Origin: Blumeriella jaapii
Lineage: Eukaryota; Ascomycota; Leotiomycetes; Helotiales; Drepanopezizaceae
Assembly (NCBI GenBank): GCA_009599575.1
Contig: VWND01000022.1
Span: 205,001 to 269,000 of the forward strand
Direction: 5' to 3'
Length of the DNA stretch: 64,000 nt
The notes under the pieces are model-generated. The model worked only from the letters and a program-made list of their open reading frames with translations. It made no database searches and was not told the origin of the DNA. Below are positions 1-10,237 of this stretch, in pieces; the stretch's first letter is position 1; each line of letters begins with the position of its first letter. The translations under genes were made by a program, and so were the position numbers.

Positions 1-2
1 GT

Positions 3-185
3 GGAAAGAGATATACCGAGATCCGTGCTGACGAGGTACAGCCGGCAACTACTTCAGCTTCCCCAGCTTCGAGGACTTCGAGGAATACCACCACCCGAGC
101 GACAGACACCAGAACGGGGATTGAAGCGGTACCGGGCCGCCGCGCGGAGGATAACACAGCACACCGCAGCAGACGGTGCTGGGAA
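3..185 (+). CDS. possible 3' end of a gene entering from the left edge
   Basis: An open frame (third frame) runs from the window edge to a TGA at about 183-185. Its short product is rich in Ser, Thr, Arg and Ala, as in a disordered C-terminus. No family is recognisable and other frames are also partly open, so this could be chance. It would be transcribed in the same direction as rps1. Confidence 0.2.
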
Positions 186-1074
186 TGAAACAAGACATGA
201 CTTGATGAAGCGAGACGGGCTCGTCGGCAAGATCGGTTGGCAGTATCCGAGGAGGACCCAAGAAAAAGAGCAACAAAGCAGGAGGTTCAGTCTCCACCAG
301 ACAGCAACATAGCGTACAGATGACACTTCCCCTGAGTTCGGGAGACCGGGAAAGCAGACCCTGGGGTAACGAAAAGCAGGCATGGTGTCTGAGTCGAAAG
401 GAGGACTTGTTTGTACCGATGTACCTAGTGATTATTGTCTGGATGAGGCTGGAGCCGCTGGGCAGCTCTCGGACGGCAGAGGAGGACGTAGACGTGCAGA
501 AGACCAAGGGCAAGGTCTCTCGTCGCCAGCCTGCCTACCTCACAGAGTATTACCGCAGTCGAATAGTATCGAGTTCTGACGAGCAAGTCATGCCTGAGAA
601 CCAAAGAGAACGTTTCGAAATGTCGCGGAAGACAGAACTTGTGAACTTCCGAAGTACTCGAGCCTTTAACCTACAAGGCATGACCTAGGGCCGTGAGAAC
701 GTTCGGAATCGACTTTGTCGGCGCGTGAGTATGAAGGAGGCGAGAACTCGCACCGAATATGGGTGAGAAGGATGGATTGATCGTCCGAACCCAGCCCGCT
801 GGGCCATTGCAGCGTACCTGGGGAGTTGTGGCTATCGAAGATCAAACGTAGATTTCGCGATGTGGTTGAGTGTTGTCTTGCGTGTTTGTTGTCCTGCTGT
901 CTGGAAGAAAATGCCCGTGAGCTAGGGAAATGTCACGTGCTATTTAGCGCGAAAATTAAGCGGCGCCCCTGTCAGCTCGTCTAACCCACAGAAGCGGAAT
1001 TTTCAAATCGTTTGGTTTTTCCTCAACGACAACGGCATCAACAACACAGCCAGCGACAGGAACCTATCGCAACC
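186..1074. other. intergenic region upstream of rps1
   Basis: I see no convincing coding sequence. Several short ORFs overlap on both strands, but none has a recognisable domain or consistent intron signals. The last 100 bases hold the rps1 leader, ending in a CAACC context just before the ATG. Confidence 0.5.
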
Positions 1075-1109
1075 ATGGCTGTCGGAAAGTGAGTGCTCTC
1101 GTCCCGGAT

Positions 1110-1153
<44 letters not shown>

Positions 1154-2184
1154 CTCCCCTCTCCCCCTCTCTCTGATTCGAATGCACGATACACGAAGGC
1201 GTCGCGGTGGAAAGAGAGGCGAAATCTTAGATGATGTTCGGGGTCTGACAGGACGATAGGAATAAGCGCCTTTCGAAAGGAAAGAAGGGTCTCAAGAAGA
1301 AGACGCAAGACCCTTTCACCCGCAAGGATTGGTACCAAGTCAAGGTATGCGACTGGTTGTGCTATGGGGCATTCGCACAGTGGCTAACATGATCCCAGGC
1401 TCCGTCCTCCTTCCAAGTTCGAGAGTACGATTCCACAGCCCGCGAAAAGCCCACGAACAAATCTAATGTGCATGCAGTGTCGGAAAGACCCTTGTGAACA
1501 GAACTACTGGTCTCAAGAACGCCAACGACTCGCTGAAGGGCAGAATCTTCGAGGTTTCCCTGGCCGATTTGCAGAAGGATGAGGACCACGCGTTCCGTAA
1601 GGTCAAGCTACGAGTCGACGAGGTCCAAGGCAAGAACTGCTTGACCAACTTCCACGGCCTCGACTTTACATCCGACAAGCTCCGCTCGCTCGTTCGCAAG
1701 TGGCAATCCCTGCTTGAGGCCAATGTCACAGTCAAGACCACCGACGATTACCTCCTCCGTCTCTTCGCCATCGCCTTCACCAAGCGCAGACCCAACCAGA
1801 TCAAGAAGACCACCTACGCTGCCTCGTCGCAGATTAGAGCTATCCGCAAGAAGATGACCGAGATCATCGTTCGCGAAGCCTCGAGCTGCACCCTCACACA
1901 ACTCACCGCCAAGCTGATTCCCGAGGTCATCGGTCGCGAGATTGAGAAGGCCACCCAAGGCATCTACCCTCTCCAAAATGTGAGTCTCCGGAACAGAAGC
2001 CCAGCACCCCACCCCACCCCGCATACTGATGTAAATGTAGGTCCACATCCGAAAGGTCAAGCTCCTGAAGGCCCCCAAGTTCGACCTCGGAAACCTCCTC
2101 AACCTCCACGGCGAGTCCAACACAGATGAGTCGGGCCAGAAGGTTGAGAGGGAATTCAAGGAGAAGGTTCTGGATGAGGTGTAA
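1075..2184 (+). CDS. rps1: 40S ribosomal protein S1 (eS1, RPS3A family)
   Basis: Five exons: 1075-1088, 1260-1344, 1399-1424, 1478-1979 and 2041-2184, giving 256 residues against about 255 in yeast Rps1. The product begins [15 protein letters not shown] and carries the family core FEVSLADLQ and a C-terminal [13 protein letters not shown]. eS1 is a small-subunit protein near the mRNA exit site. The ATG choice follows from the conserved N-terminus, which is split by intron 1 after 14 nt. All introns are GT-AG; intron 3 has a CTAAT branch point. Intron 1 contains a CT microsatellite. Introns crowded toward the 5' end are usual for fungal ribosomal protein genes. No defects seen. Confidence 0.96.
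1111..1151. repeat. (CT)n microsatellite in rps1 intron 1
   Basis: About 20 uninterrupted CT units inside the first intron, followed by further C/T-rich sequence. A pyrimidine tract this long could affect splicing or simply vary in length between strains. Confidence 0.9.
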
Positions 2185-2557
2185 ATGGGACGGTGTTAAA
2201 CAAATGGACATCATTTTTCTCATACTTGGACGCGGTCGCGAAATTAGTCAGGCCAGGTCTCACTTTGCGAATGGGCATTACGGCGTGACGACTGGCATAT
2301 GGCTAGCAAAATGAATTCCATAAATTCCAAAAAAAAACTTCAAAATTTTCCACAAATTGGTGGACTCCACGGGGTACAGGTTTGAGCATGTGAATGTTTT
2401 GACTCGACGTTCGGGAAGTCAGGATTCTGAGGTGACGCTAGTTTCACTGACGTCGTGTGATTCAACCTTGTGTTCGACATCCGCATTCTTCATTTCTATC
2501 CACCTTTTCCTCCTCATCCTCCTCCTCCTCCTCCTCTTCCTATACCCACATGCAAAC

Positions 2558-3377
2558 ATGGCATCAGACGAGTCGCTCCCAACCCTCAAGATCCTCATGA
2601 TCGGGCCATCTGGGGCTGGGAAATCAGCTTGTATGCCCTTGGCTTTCTGGACAACCCATCCTCCTGTGCATCGCAGCTAACGTCCACCTCATAGTGCTCA
2701 TCCGGTATTGCGACGACCAGTTTGATAATGAAAGCGCGACAGCGACTATCGGTGTTGATTTCAAAGTACGCTCCTTTCTCTGTCTCTCGCCCTGCTTTCC
2801 CACCCTGCGATGCCCCTCAACCCCGCCCATCCGCTCTCCCCAGCCCTCCCTACCTGTCCTGTCCACCGAGTGAGTGCTATTATTCATGTCAGAACAGATG
2901 AAAACGCTCTCTATCCACGGCACGCCCTACCGCCTGAACCTCCTCGACACGGCCGGCCAAGAGCGCTTCCGCACCCTCTCCAACTCCTACTACCGCGGTG
3001 CGCACGGCGTGATTCTCGTGTACGACGTCTCGAACCGGGACTCCTTCCTCGCCATGGAGCGGTGGTTTGACGAGGTGGAATCGAACGCCCAGCCCAATAC
3101 CGTCACCTACCTCGTAGGCGCGAAGCTTGACAGGGCCGCCGGGGGAAGCGGGAAGGGAGGCAGGATGGTCACGGAGGAGGAGGGCAGAAGGCTCGCGGAG
3201 GAGAGGGGCGCGAGCGGATGGTGCGAGGTTAGCAGCAAGACGCGCGAGAATGTCCGGAAGCCGTTCTTGGAGGTTGTGTCGGAGATCGTCAAGAGGCCCG
3301 AGTTGTTGAAGGGGAATAGGAGAGGTACCGTCAACGTGGTCGGCGGGCAGAGCGAAGCAGGTGGCTGTGCTTGTTAG
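2558..3377 (+). CDS. Rab18-like small GTPase with altered G4 motif
   Basis: Three exons (2558-2630, 2695-2765, 2898-3377) give 207 residues. The P-loop reads GPSGAGKS (about residues 14-21), switch I contains TIGVDFK, switch II is DTAGQERF and the switch region continues YYRGAHGVILVYDV. The C-terminus ends CAC, a double-cysteine site for geranylgeranylation, so the protein should cycle on and off membranes. The N-terminal pattern TLKILMIGPSG and overall order best match Rab18 (ER and lipid-droplet trafficking). Oddities: the guanine-specifying NKxD (G4) reads AKLD, and the usual Trp before DTAGQE is Leu. Either could weaken or change nucleotide binding. The Rab18 assignment is by memory of family pattern. 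Confidence 0.85.
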
Positions 3378-3646
3378 ATGGTTGGAGATGGTTGGATATG
3401 GCACGTAGGTATGAATCAGACTGCGGAACTGAATGTGAAGCAGGGTGGGTGGGCAAGCACAATTGCTAAGTTGGAGAAGAACACAATACGGATGGGCAGG
3501 ATAGCATGCGACATGGCATCCATACGAAGACAGGACGTCAAGGCCTTGGAGTTTTGGGTCTGGCTGCCCATTTGGAGAGCATGATACCCTACACTGTTAC
3601 ACACTAGAATGTACATTTCTATCCCTTCTTCTCAGGTTCTGCCATT

Positions 3647-4799
3647 CTATTCTTTTGGCGTCAGGAACTCAACCACGGCTACACACGTCGCGCACGTTAG
3701 CATCTCTGTGTCTTCCCTCTCTATCTCTTTTTTTTTCTCCACGGAGTCAACCGACAAAACAACATCAGACTCACCTCGTCTAAACTCCTCCGGCTGTTCT
3801 GAAATCACCCAGTGGCCACAATCGATATCCACAAGCCGAAATCTGGGAAAGAAGCTTCCAATAACCGGCAACGCCTCATCACTAACATATTTACTCTTCG
3901 TGCCCCTCACAAACAGAGCGTCCCCCTCAAACCGCACCTCGCTCGGGTCCTTAAACGGGAAATCCCCCAGATTCCCCAGCGCACCCCCCAGTATGTGCAG
4001 CGGCACCTTGAACCTCCGATGCTCGGCCCCGTCCGGCTTGTACAGATTGCCCAGCAGGAACTGGCGCACGGGCAGCGCGGCCTCGTGCGCGGCGAGGATG
4101 GCATCGGCGTCGGCCTGGCGCGTGACGCGCGCGGCCTCGATCTTCTGCATGCCGCGGATGTAGTCCGCGAACGAGGACTGCAGGGCGACGTCGACGGGCG
4201 CGTTGTCGACGGCGACGAGGTCGTGGATGAGCGCCGGCGAGCGCAGCGCCAGCGCCATCGCGCACTTGGCGCCCATGGAGTGCCCGATCAGCGACGGCTG
4301 GTGGAGGGCGTGCGTGCGCATGAAGTGCGCGACGTCCGTCGCCATGGCGAGGTAGTCGTGGCGCGGGTGGTGGGGGGAGTCGCCGTGGTTGCGGAGGTCC
4401 TGTCCCATGCGGTACTCTCTTCAGCCTGGGTGCTTTTCTCACACATCCTGTAATCCTGCTGGCTTGTGATGGCGGGTGTGGCTTACCACGGCATAGACTG
4501 GCCGTCCTAAGTCTCTTGCTAGCGCTCTGCGAGGTTCTGTTAGTAGGTGATGCGAAGAGGAGAGAGGGGACGGGGAGGGGAGCTCACTTACTGATGCTCC
4601 TGTTGTTCTTCTTCGACCCGAAGAGGCCGTGCATGAATATGATGGCCCGCGGAGCATCGGAGGACGGTTTCGCGGGTTCGTGGAGGTCGTAGGACAGAGT
4701 GAGCGGCTCTGCCTGTGAGGAATAGGTCTTTCGGGGAGCTCTGAGAGAGCTGGGAAGCGGAGATCTCAGGCAGCGGAGGGGCGTTATTCGGGGTGGCAT
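3647..4799 (-). CDS. IMO32: mitochondrial alpha/beta hydrolase, Imo32/ABHD11 family
   Basis: Four exons on the minus strand: 4799-4588, 4526-4487, 4399-3775 and 3678-3647, total 302 residues. The N-terminus (MPPRITPLRCLRSP, then arginines and YSS) looks like a mitochondrial presequence. The oxyanion segment FMHGLFGSKKNNRSISK, the elbow GHSMG with nucleophile Ser, and the late CGHWV with the catalytic His mark the ABHD11/Imo32 hydrolase family. The last intron (3774-3679) was placed because it restores the usual ending EEFRRAVVEFL; reading through would add an unrelated tail. An in-frame ATG at 4961 would lengthen the presequence. The reaction and substrate are not evident from sequence. Confidence 0.9.
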
Positions 4800-5730
4800 T
4801 TTGGGAGCTTGAGCACTGCTGTCATGCAGTATGATAGTCCCGCGGAGAATGGTTCGAGCAGTTGGCAGAGGAGTAGTGTGGAAAGGAAGTGAAGAGTTCT
4901 GGATGTGAGGTTGAGAATATTGGTGGACTCGGCTCAATATCGGCCTAGTTGATAGCCTCACGCTTCACGGTGTATGGGTAGAATAGCTGTGAATCTTTCG
5001 TTTCGCAGCGCTTTCCTTGACCTTCTACCCCTTCGGCTCTGAAAGTCTAGATTCTCGGTTTCCGGCATCATGTTTGCTGTCTAGTAATATCTTGGTGTGT
5101 GGCTCTTTGCAATGTGTCCAACATTTGCCGTTCACGGGTTCCTCCAACATACTCGACTTTTACCCTCGGCACAATGTCCTGCTATCCAAGCATTGAGGCG
5201 TAATATGCATCATTGTCAGTTCTATTGCAAGCTGAGAGGAATACCTCGAAGTCTATTTCTCTCTCTTCATAAGAAATGGGGAATTGGCTAGCTTATTTTG
5301 CATGATTATCTATGACATGAAGAAGAAACATCTTGGTTGAATTATGGCCTAGGACTATTGAAAAAAAAGATAATTGAAGCGACTTCCAAGGAGGAAAGAG
5401 TGAAAGATAATGCATCGAAGGGTCTGACTGAAACCTTAGCAACAGTCTGTTAATGCGTCTGAAGTAATGCCAATAGCTACTGGAAAAGTAACGTTGGTAT
5501 CTGAGGGGATTTGGCATGCGTTATGGAGAAGAATACAATTAGCGCATTTTATTCTTGCAGATGGTAGTGCATAATCAGATTTCAGACCAAGTTCTTGTTT
5601 TCCACCAATTCCAGCACATTCATTGCTCAACTGAAAAGACGGGATGTTCATTGAATTCTTCTTTTTTGATACCAAAGACTGTTTGAGTAAACCTAAATAG
5701 TGTTTTTTTTTAGCCGCTAATCAGCTCTAC
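4800..5730. other. gene-poor region, no gene recognised
   Basis: Upstream flank of the Imo32-like gene followed by AT-rich sequence with only short random ORFs. The even codon disruption and A/T tracts from about 5300 suggest decayed repeat DNA, but I recognise no protein remnant. Confidence 0.5.
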
Positions 5731-5910
5731 TCATGTCAAGAAGCGAGAAACCAACGGGATCACCTTAGTAACGGGGAGTGAGGCGGTAGTAGCTCAAAAT
5801 TGAAAGCTATTGTAGTAGAGGATGCTTCGAGTGCGGCCCCGGTCCAAATCCCTTGGAACGGGATGTCATAAAGGGTGGAAATCCCGTAGGTGTGGAAACG
5901 CCAGCACGGG
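5731..5910 (+). pseudogene. decayed fragment of 28S (LSU) rDNA, 5' D1 region
   Basis: The stretch follows the start of fungal large-subunit rRNA in order: GAAACCAACGGGAT, then CCTTAGTAACGG-GAGTGA, AGCTCAAAATTGAAAGCT, GTAGAGGATGCTTCGAGTGCGG, CCCTTGGAACGGGATGTCATA and GGGTGGAAATCCCGT. Many substitutions and small deletions are spread over it, and identity stops at about 5910. It is isolated from any 18S or 5.8S sequence, so it is a dispersed rDNA fragment and not a working gene. The assignment comes from recall of the conserved LSU core. Confidence 0.85.
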
Positions 5911-6050
5911 TATACCCGTCGGTAATGCTTATAACAAGAAAATCAAGGAAGGGTGGATACAAATTTAGACAGTATAAAAATATTCGATGCTTAGCCTCTT
6001 TCCTTGCTACACGCGAGAAATACACTTGGTGACTTCAATTATTTTTTCTA

Positions 6051-6161
6051 TCAGGATGCATGGTCCGTAAGACCTTAACAAACACCACCTCATCTTTATT
6101 CGTTCATAAGCATCCTCTTAAGAGTGGTGATTTTTAAGGTCTTACGGACCATACATCCTGA
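6051..6161. mobile_element. 111-bp MITE with long inverted repeats and TA target duplication
   Basis: The left end TCAGGATGCATGGTCCGTAA continues through GACCTTAA, and its near-perfect inverse closes the element at 6134-6161. Both ends are flanked by TA (6049-6050 and 6162-6163), the target duplication of Tc1/mariner-type elements. The centre is only about 50 bp with no coding capacity, so it is a non-autonomous foldback or MITE. Confidence 0.85.
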
Positions 6162-8368
6162 TAGATTGATGACAGGATTGAAACCTGATACGGGGATCTG
6201 CGGTTTGTGTTCTTGCAGGGAGTTAAGCGATTCCTTCCTCTTCCTACTAGCGACCTTATTCTACTGAAGCATTCAAATCTGTAAGCGTAGAGACCACAAA
6301 GGATTTCAAGCTACGTCTTTCACATTGTCAATGCTGGCCTTCTTCTGTATCTTGAAATCGAGCTTTTGTAATGACGTATTTCCCTGGTTGAGAAAATCAC
6401 CCTGGACTGGGCCAAGAAAGCTGTAAAAAGCTACTATTTATTTTAGTTACTCCCTGACACTAGCCGTTTGACTATAACCTTTGATGCACTTCGCAACTAT
6501 TGATAGGGCGGGTATTAGACAGATCTTGCTGCGATTTTGATCTACTCTCGTACTCCTACTGCAGCACGGTAATTGAAGTCAAAATGTATTTGGACGGGGC
6601 GGGTCAACCAACAAGGACGTAAAAACTAAGGTCTCCTCAGGCCTTGGAGTGCCACAAGGGTAATTATCAAGAATTGGAATACTGTGACGGGGGTTAATTT
6701 AGGTGGCGAAGTAGGGGTTTTTTTTTCGGACCTAGTGCATCATTTTTTGCTGTAGCGACGTTGGATTTTGACAAATCTTCGTCTTACAACTTCTTTTCAA
6801 AGGTTTTAACAGGGTTACCTGAGTTTGGTTTTGGCGCATAAAAATGATAGCACAAATGGATCAACAAAAATTTGATGTTTAAGTATACTTCATACGCTAA
6901 ATTCAGTCCCTGCTGTAACGCTACAACACGAGAAGTAAACCAAGACAAGTATATAAAAGCGCAGAGAAAAAGCTTACACTGCAATCCTTGAAGCAAAGTA
7001 GGATCCCGTGCACGATCCATTCAGACGCCTAAATACATCCTTGAATCAGTGTCCTGCTTTACAAACCACACATGAGCATGACCAAATAGCATACCAAGAT
7101 CTGAGATTTATTCACAATTGCTGACATATGCCTATGATTTAAAGAACTTGTGCCTTCGTAACCGTTAATTATATCACCTGGATAGCGTTGACGCTGACCC
7201 TTTGGCACCTTGCTAGGGTTCTGTATTTAGCAGTGGATCACTGAGTCTTAACTCGGGAGCTAATCCTTCTTGAGAGGCATTCAGATTCAGCCATGATCAA
7301 GCGGGATTTGGTCCTCCAAATCTTTGGAAGCAAAAAGCCGTTTTCGAGACCTAAGTTGTGTCGAAGCCTTTCCGAGTCACCTCTCTTCTACAACATAGCC
7401 TCATTCTTCAGATTTGTTTCTCCAAGCCTCTTCCCGATCTCGTTGCTAGGAAGATTTGAGGCTTGTGCAGGGTCACCCTTTCCTGGTTAATGTTAGAATG
7501 CCAAGCAAATCCTGTGATGCTCCTGGATCAATGCTTCGCCTCCGCTTGTCTCGGGGCGGAGGTGCGTGGAGCATCGTCAACATGGAAAAAACTTGCATGT
7601 ATCCTCAATATCCGGCTTTTGATATGTTTCGTTACCCGTATGTCAAGTTTATCTCATGGCTAGCTATCTAATTTGAGTTTTTGGGGATACTTTGCAGAAT
7701 CATGTGTGAAAGTGATCCGGCCTTGCAGATAGTTGTCAAATCAAACAGTGCTCCAGATACTGAGATTTACCTATTGCAAACAAATCGACGTATAGAAAGG
7801 TAGAGAAGGATCCTCATATCGGCAAGTCAACCTGGAATCCTTCTCTAGAATGACGCTGTATCTGGCAGCATCGTCTGTCAATCGTGGACATGGATGAACC
7901 CCCTGGCGCACAACACAAGCTTTGATCCTTTGCCAAAGACCACAATTAAGAGCAGGGTTAGAGCAGGGTAAGAGCAGGGTCAGAGTAGGATACGAATCCT
8001 TAAACATCGCTCCCTAGGTTCGTGATGTGGTAAAGTCCGACAACGCTGCCCTCACAATCCTCCAAAACTTTTACCTATTTTCGTGGCTGTGATAGCTAAC
8101 TTCGCACTCAATGTCCGTGTGGAGAAGGATGATCATCAGGGACCCAACTTCCCACTGAATCGGTCCTTGACTTTGGGCGACACCTATGTTGCGCACAGAA
8201 TTCGGGATATATGAAGCACCATCTCCTCGGTTATCAAATACCTTTTCATCATCAAACCATCCTCTCTAGTATCCTTCTCAACTCACCAACCTTTAACCAC
8301 GAGCTGACACGGTCAAGACAGCCACTTAGACAGAACAACCCCACAAGATAAACCTGGCAACCATCAAA
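6162..8368. other. gene-poor, AT-rich region up to the NPP1-type gene
   Basis: No ORF here shows a recognisable domain. The DNA has poly-A/T runs and many stops in all frames, as expected of decayed repeats. A short imperfect direct repeat of an AGAGCAGGGT-like unit lies at about 7950-7990. The last 160 bases look like a promoter, with ATATATGAAG at about 8206 followed by a C/T- and CAACC-rich leader before the ATG at 8369. Confidence 0.5.
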
Positions 8369-9224
8369 ATGCGACATTTCGCCTCTATCTGCATTCTAGC
8401 GACGTGCATCAATGCCTTGCCTTCCGGCTTCCAGCAAACGGTGGTCCCTCACGATTCCCTGTTCCCCATTCAAGACACTCTGCCAAAAGAAAATTTGGGC
8501 GAGATCATCAAAAGATTCGAAGTAGGCATTGTGTTTGATTTTCCTGGTTTCCTTCCCACATCTGATAAGGAACCATGGATCCCGACTTCCGTCTTGATTG
8601 GCGATGCTGACTCTGTGTTTTCTATAGCCATACGTGCACATTGCCCATGGCTGTCAAGTGATGACAGCCGTAAACGAAGAAGGACATACCAGGTGCGAAA
8701 ATGCTCCCCCCCCATTGCTCTACAGGCACTATCTGACCGTTTCATGCAGTGGTGGCTTGAAAAAGGCTGGGAGCCCGTCTGGTGGCTGCAGGTATCAAGA
8801 TCGTGGACAAACTTACACACGAAGCGCGTGGCACGGGGGGCGTTTCGCGATCTTGTTTGCCTGGTACTGGCCCAAGGACCAGCCCAGAGGTGGCAAAGTT
8901 GCAGGAGGCCATCGCCACGATTGGGAATGCGCCGTCGTCTGGCTTGACGACCCTGAAAGCAAAACCCCGACACTGCTTGGTGCAGCTGTCTCGGGCCACG
9001 GCAAGTTCAAGAAGGAGTTGAACCCCCCGAAGGAAGGAGATCACGTCAAGCTTGAATACTTCAACACCTTTCCTCTCAACCACGAGATGCAATTCAGCCA
9101 AACCCTGGGGAAATTGTTCCCTATTATCAATTGGGACAACATGACCGAACAAACTCGGGAAGCTCTCCAGAAAACAGACTTTGGAGCTGCAAACGTGCCT
9201 TTCAAGGGGCGCTTTCCAGAATAA
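8369..9224 (+). CDS. secreted necrosis- and ethylene-inducing-like protein (NPP1/NLP family)
   Basis: Three exons (8369-8521, 8628-8692, 8750-9224) encode about 230 residues with an N-terminal signal peptide of roughly 16-17 residues ending near an Ala-Leu-Pro. The NPP1 domain carries the hallmark heptapeptide GHRHDWE (encoded at about 8906-8926) and two conserved cysteines, as in type 1 NLPs. Family members are secreted; some are cytolytic on dicot cells by binding glycosylinositol phosphorylceramides, and others are not toxic. The reading frame is intact once the two GT-AG introns are removed. It lies at the edge of a gene-poor, transposon-bearing stretch. Activity cannot be inferred from the motif alone. 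Confidence 0.9.
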
Positions 9225-10237
9225 CCTTCAAGAGGCTATGCTCGATATTCCTGTTCGCTGAGCCACGAGTTTCCTTGTTTCTGCAGGGCGTTTATCGACA
9301 CGAGAGGAGGCATTGAACGCGACAAGGGCAGCCAGAAGATCACGGCATGGATGGGGAATGCCAGGCACGGACGGACGCTTATGAGAAACGAATTCATGTC
9401 ACTCGCTTTGTTTTTTGGTTAATGGTTTTGCCAGGCACGGACACTCACGAGAAACGAATTTCTGTTACTTGCGTTGCTTTTTCGCGTTGCTTTTTCGCGT
9501 TGCTTTTTCGCGTTGCTTTTGAGCGTCGGAATCAGGAGGCCAGGAGAGTTATGTATGTACAAATCAGTGTTCAAGTATAACAATTTAACAAACAACCACT
9601 TCGCAGCAGTGCAAATAAGAAAACGGAAAGAGATAGTAGCAGACTTGATACTCCAGCTGAACATCAGAATCCTGACACAGCACAGCTCTTGCAACCCCAC
9701 GTCGTCTATTGTCTCAGATGGACGGTCGACTTGCGGTATACTTTGATCCCTGAGTAGCTATTCCACAATGCCAATTACGTACCGCTTCTTCTTTATAGCC
9801 TCTCCGTGAAGACCTCTATGCGCTACTGATTTTTAGCTCTGTTGACATTCGCTTAGGCATACTAAGACTTAGCTGATTCGAGTGTTTTCAATTCTCGACT
9901 TCCGTGGCTCGAGGCTTCCTTACGTGTGCCATTCAAGAGATGCATAGATCGTTGGTTTGGAGTGCGCTTTCACAGCTTCGAAAATGCAACCTCAGCGCCA
10001 GCGCCAGCTACAGAGCATCAACCACAGGATACTGTCTGCGAAATAAGACCAGATAAAAACACCAAGCCCAATAACGTGGACATGTTTCTCGTTCATCTAC
10101 CCATTGCTCATAATCATCATTCATCATTCATGTAAATCAGGAATACTCCCCGCGCGCGCTCGCTGAAATGCAATAGATTCCACCCAGATCAAACCTGTAT
10201 CACCCTGCTCTTCTCCTCTTAACCTCTCACCAACGAC
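9225..10237. other. intergenic region with small direct repeats
   Basis: Holds two imperfect copies of a block around TGCCAGGCACGGAC...GAGAAACGAATT (about 9359 and 9429) and a 13-bp tandem repeat (separate entry). I see no coding sequence; the rest is probably the 3' flank of the NPP1-type gene and the 3' region of the RING gene. Confidence 0.5.
9471..9520. repeat. 13-bp tandem repeat GCGTTGCTTTTTC, about 3.8 copies
   Basis: Three perfect copies and one partial copy of a 13-mer lie head to tail. They sit directly after the second copy of the larger imperfect duplication. Confidence 0.95.
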
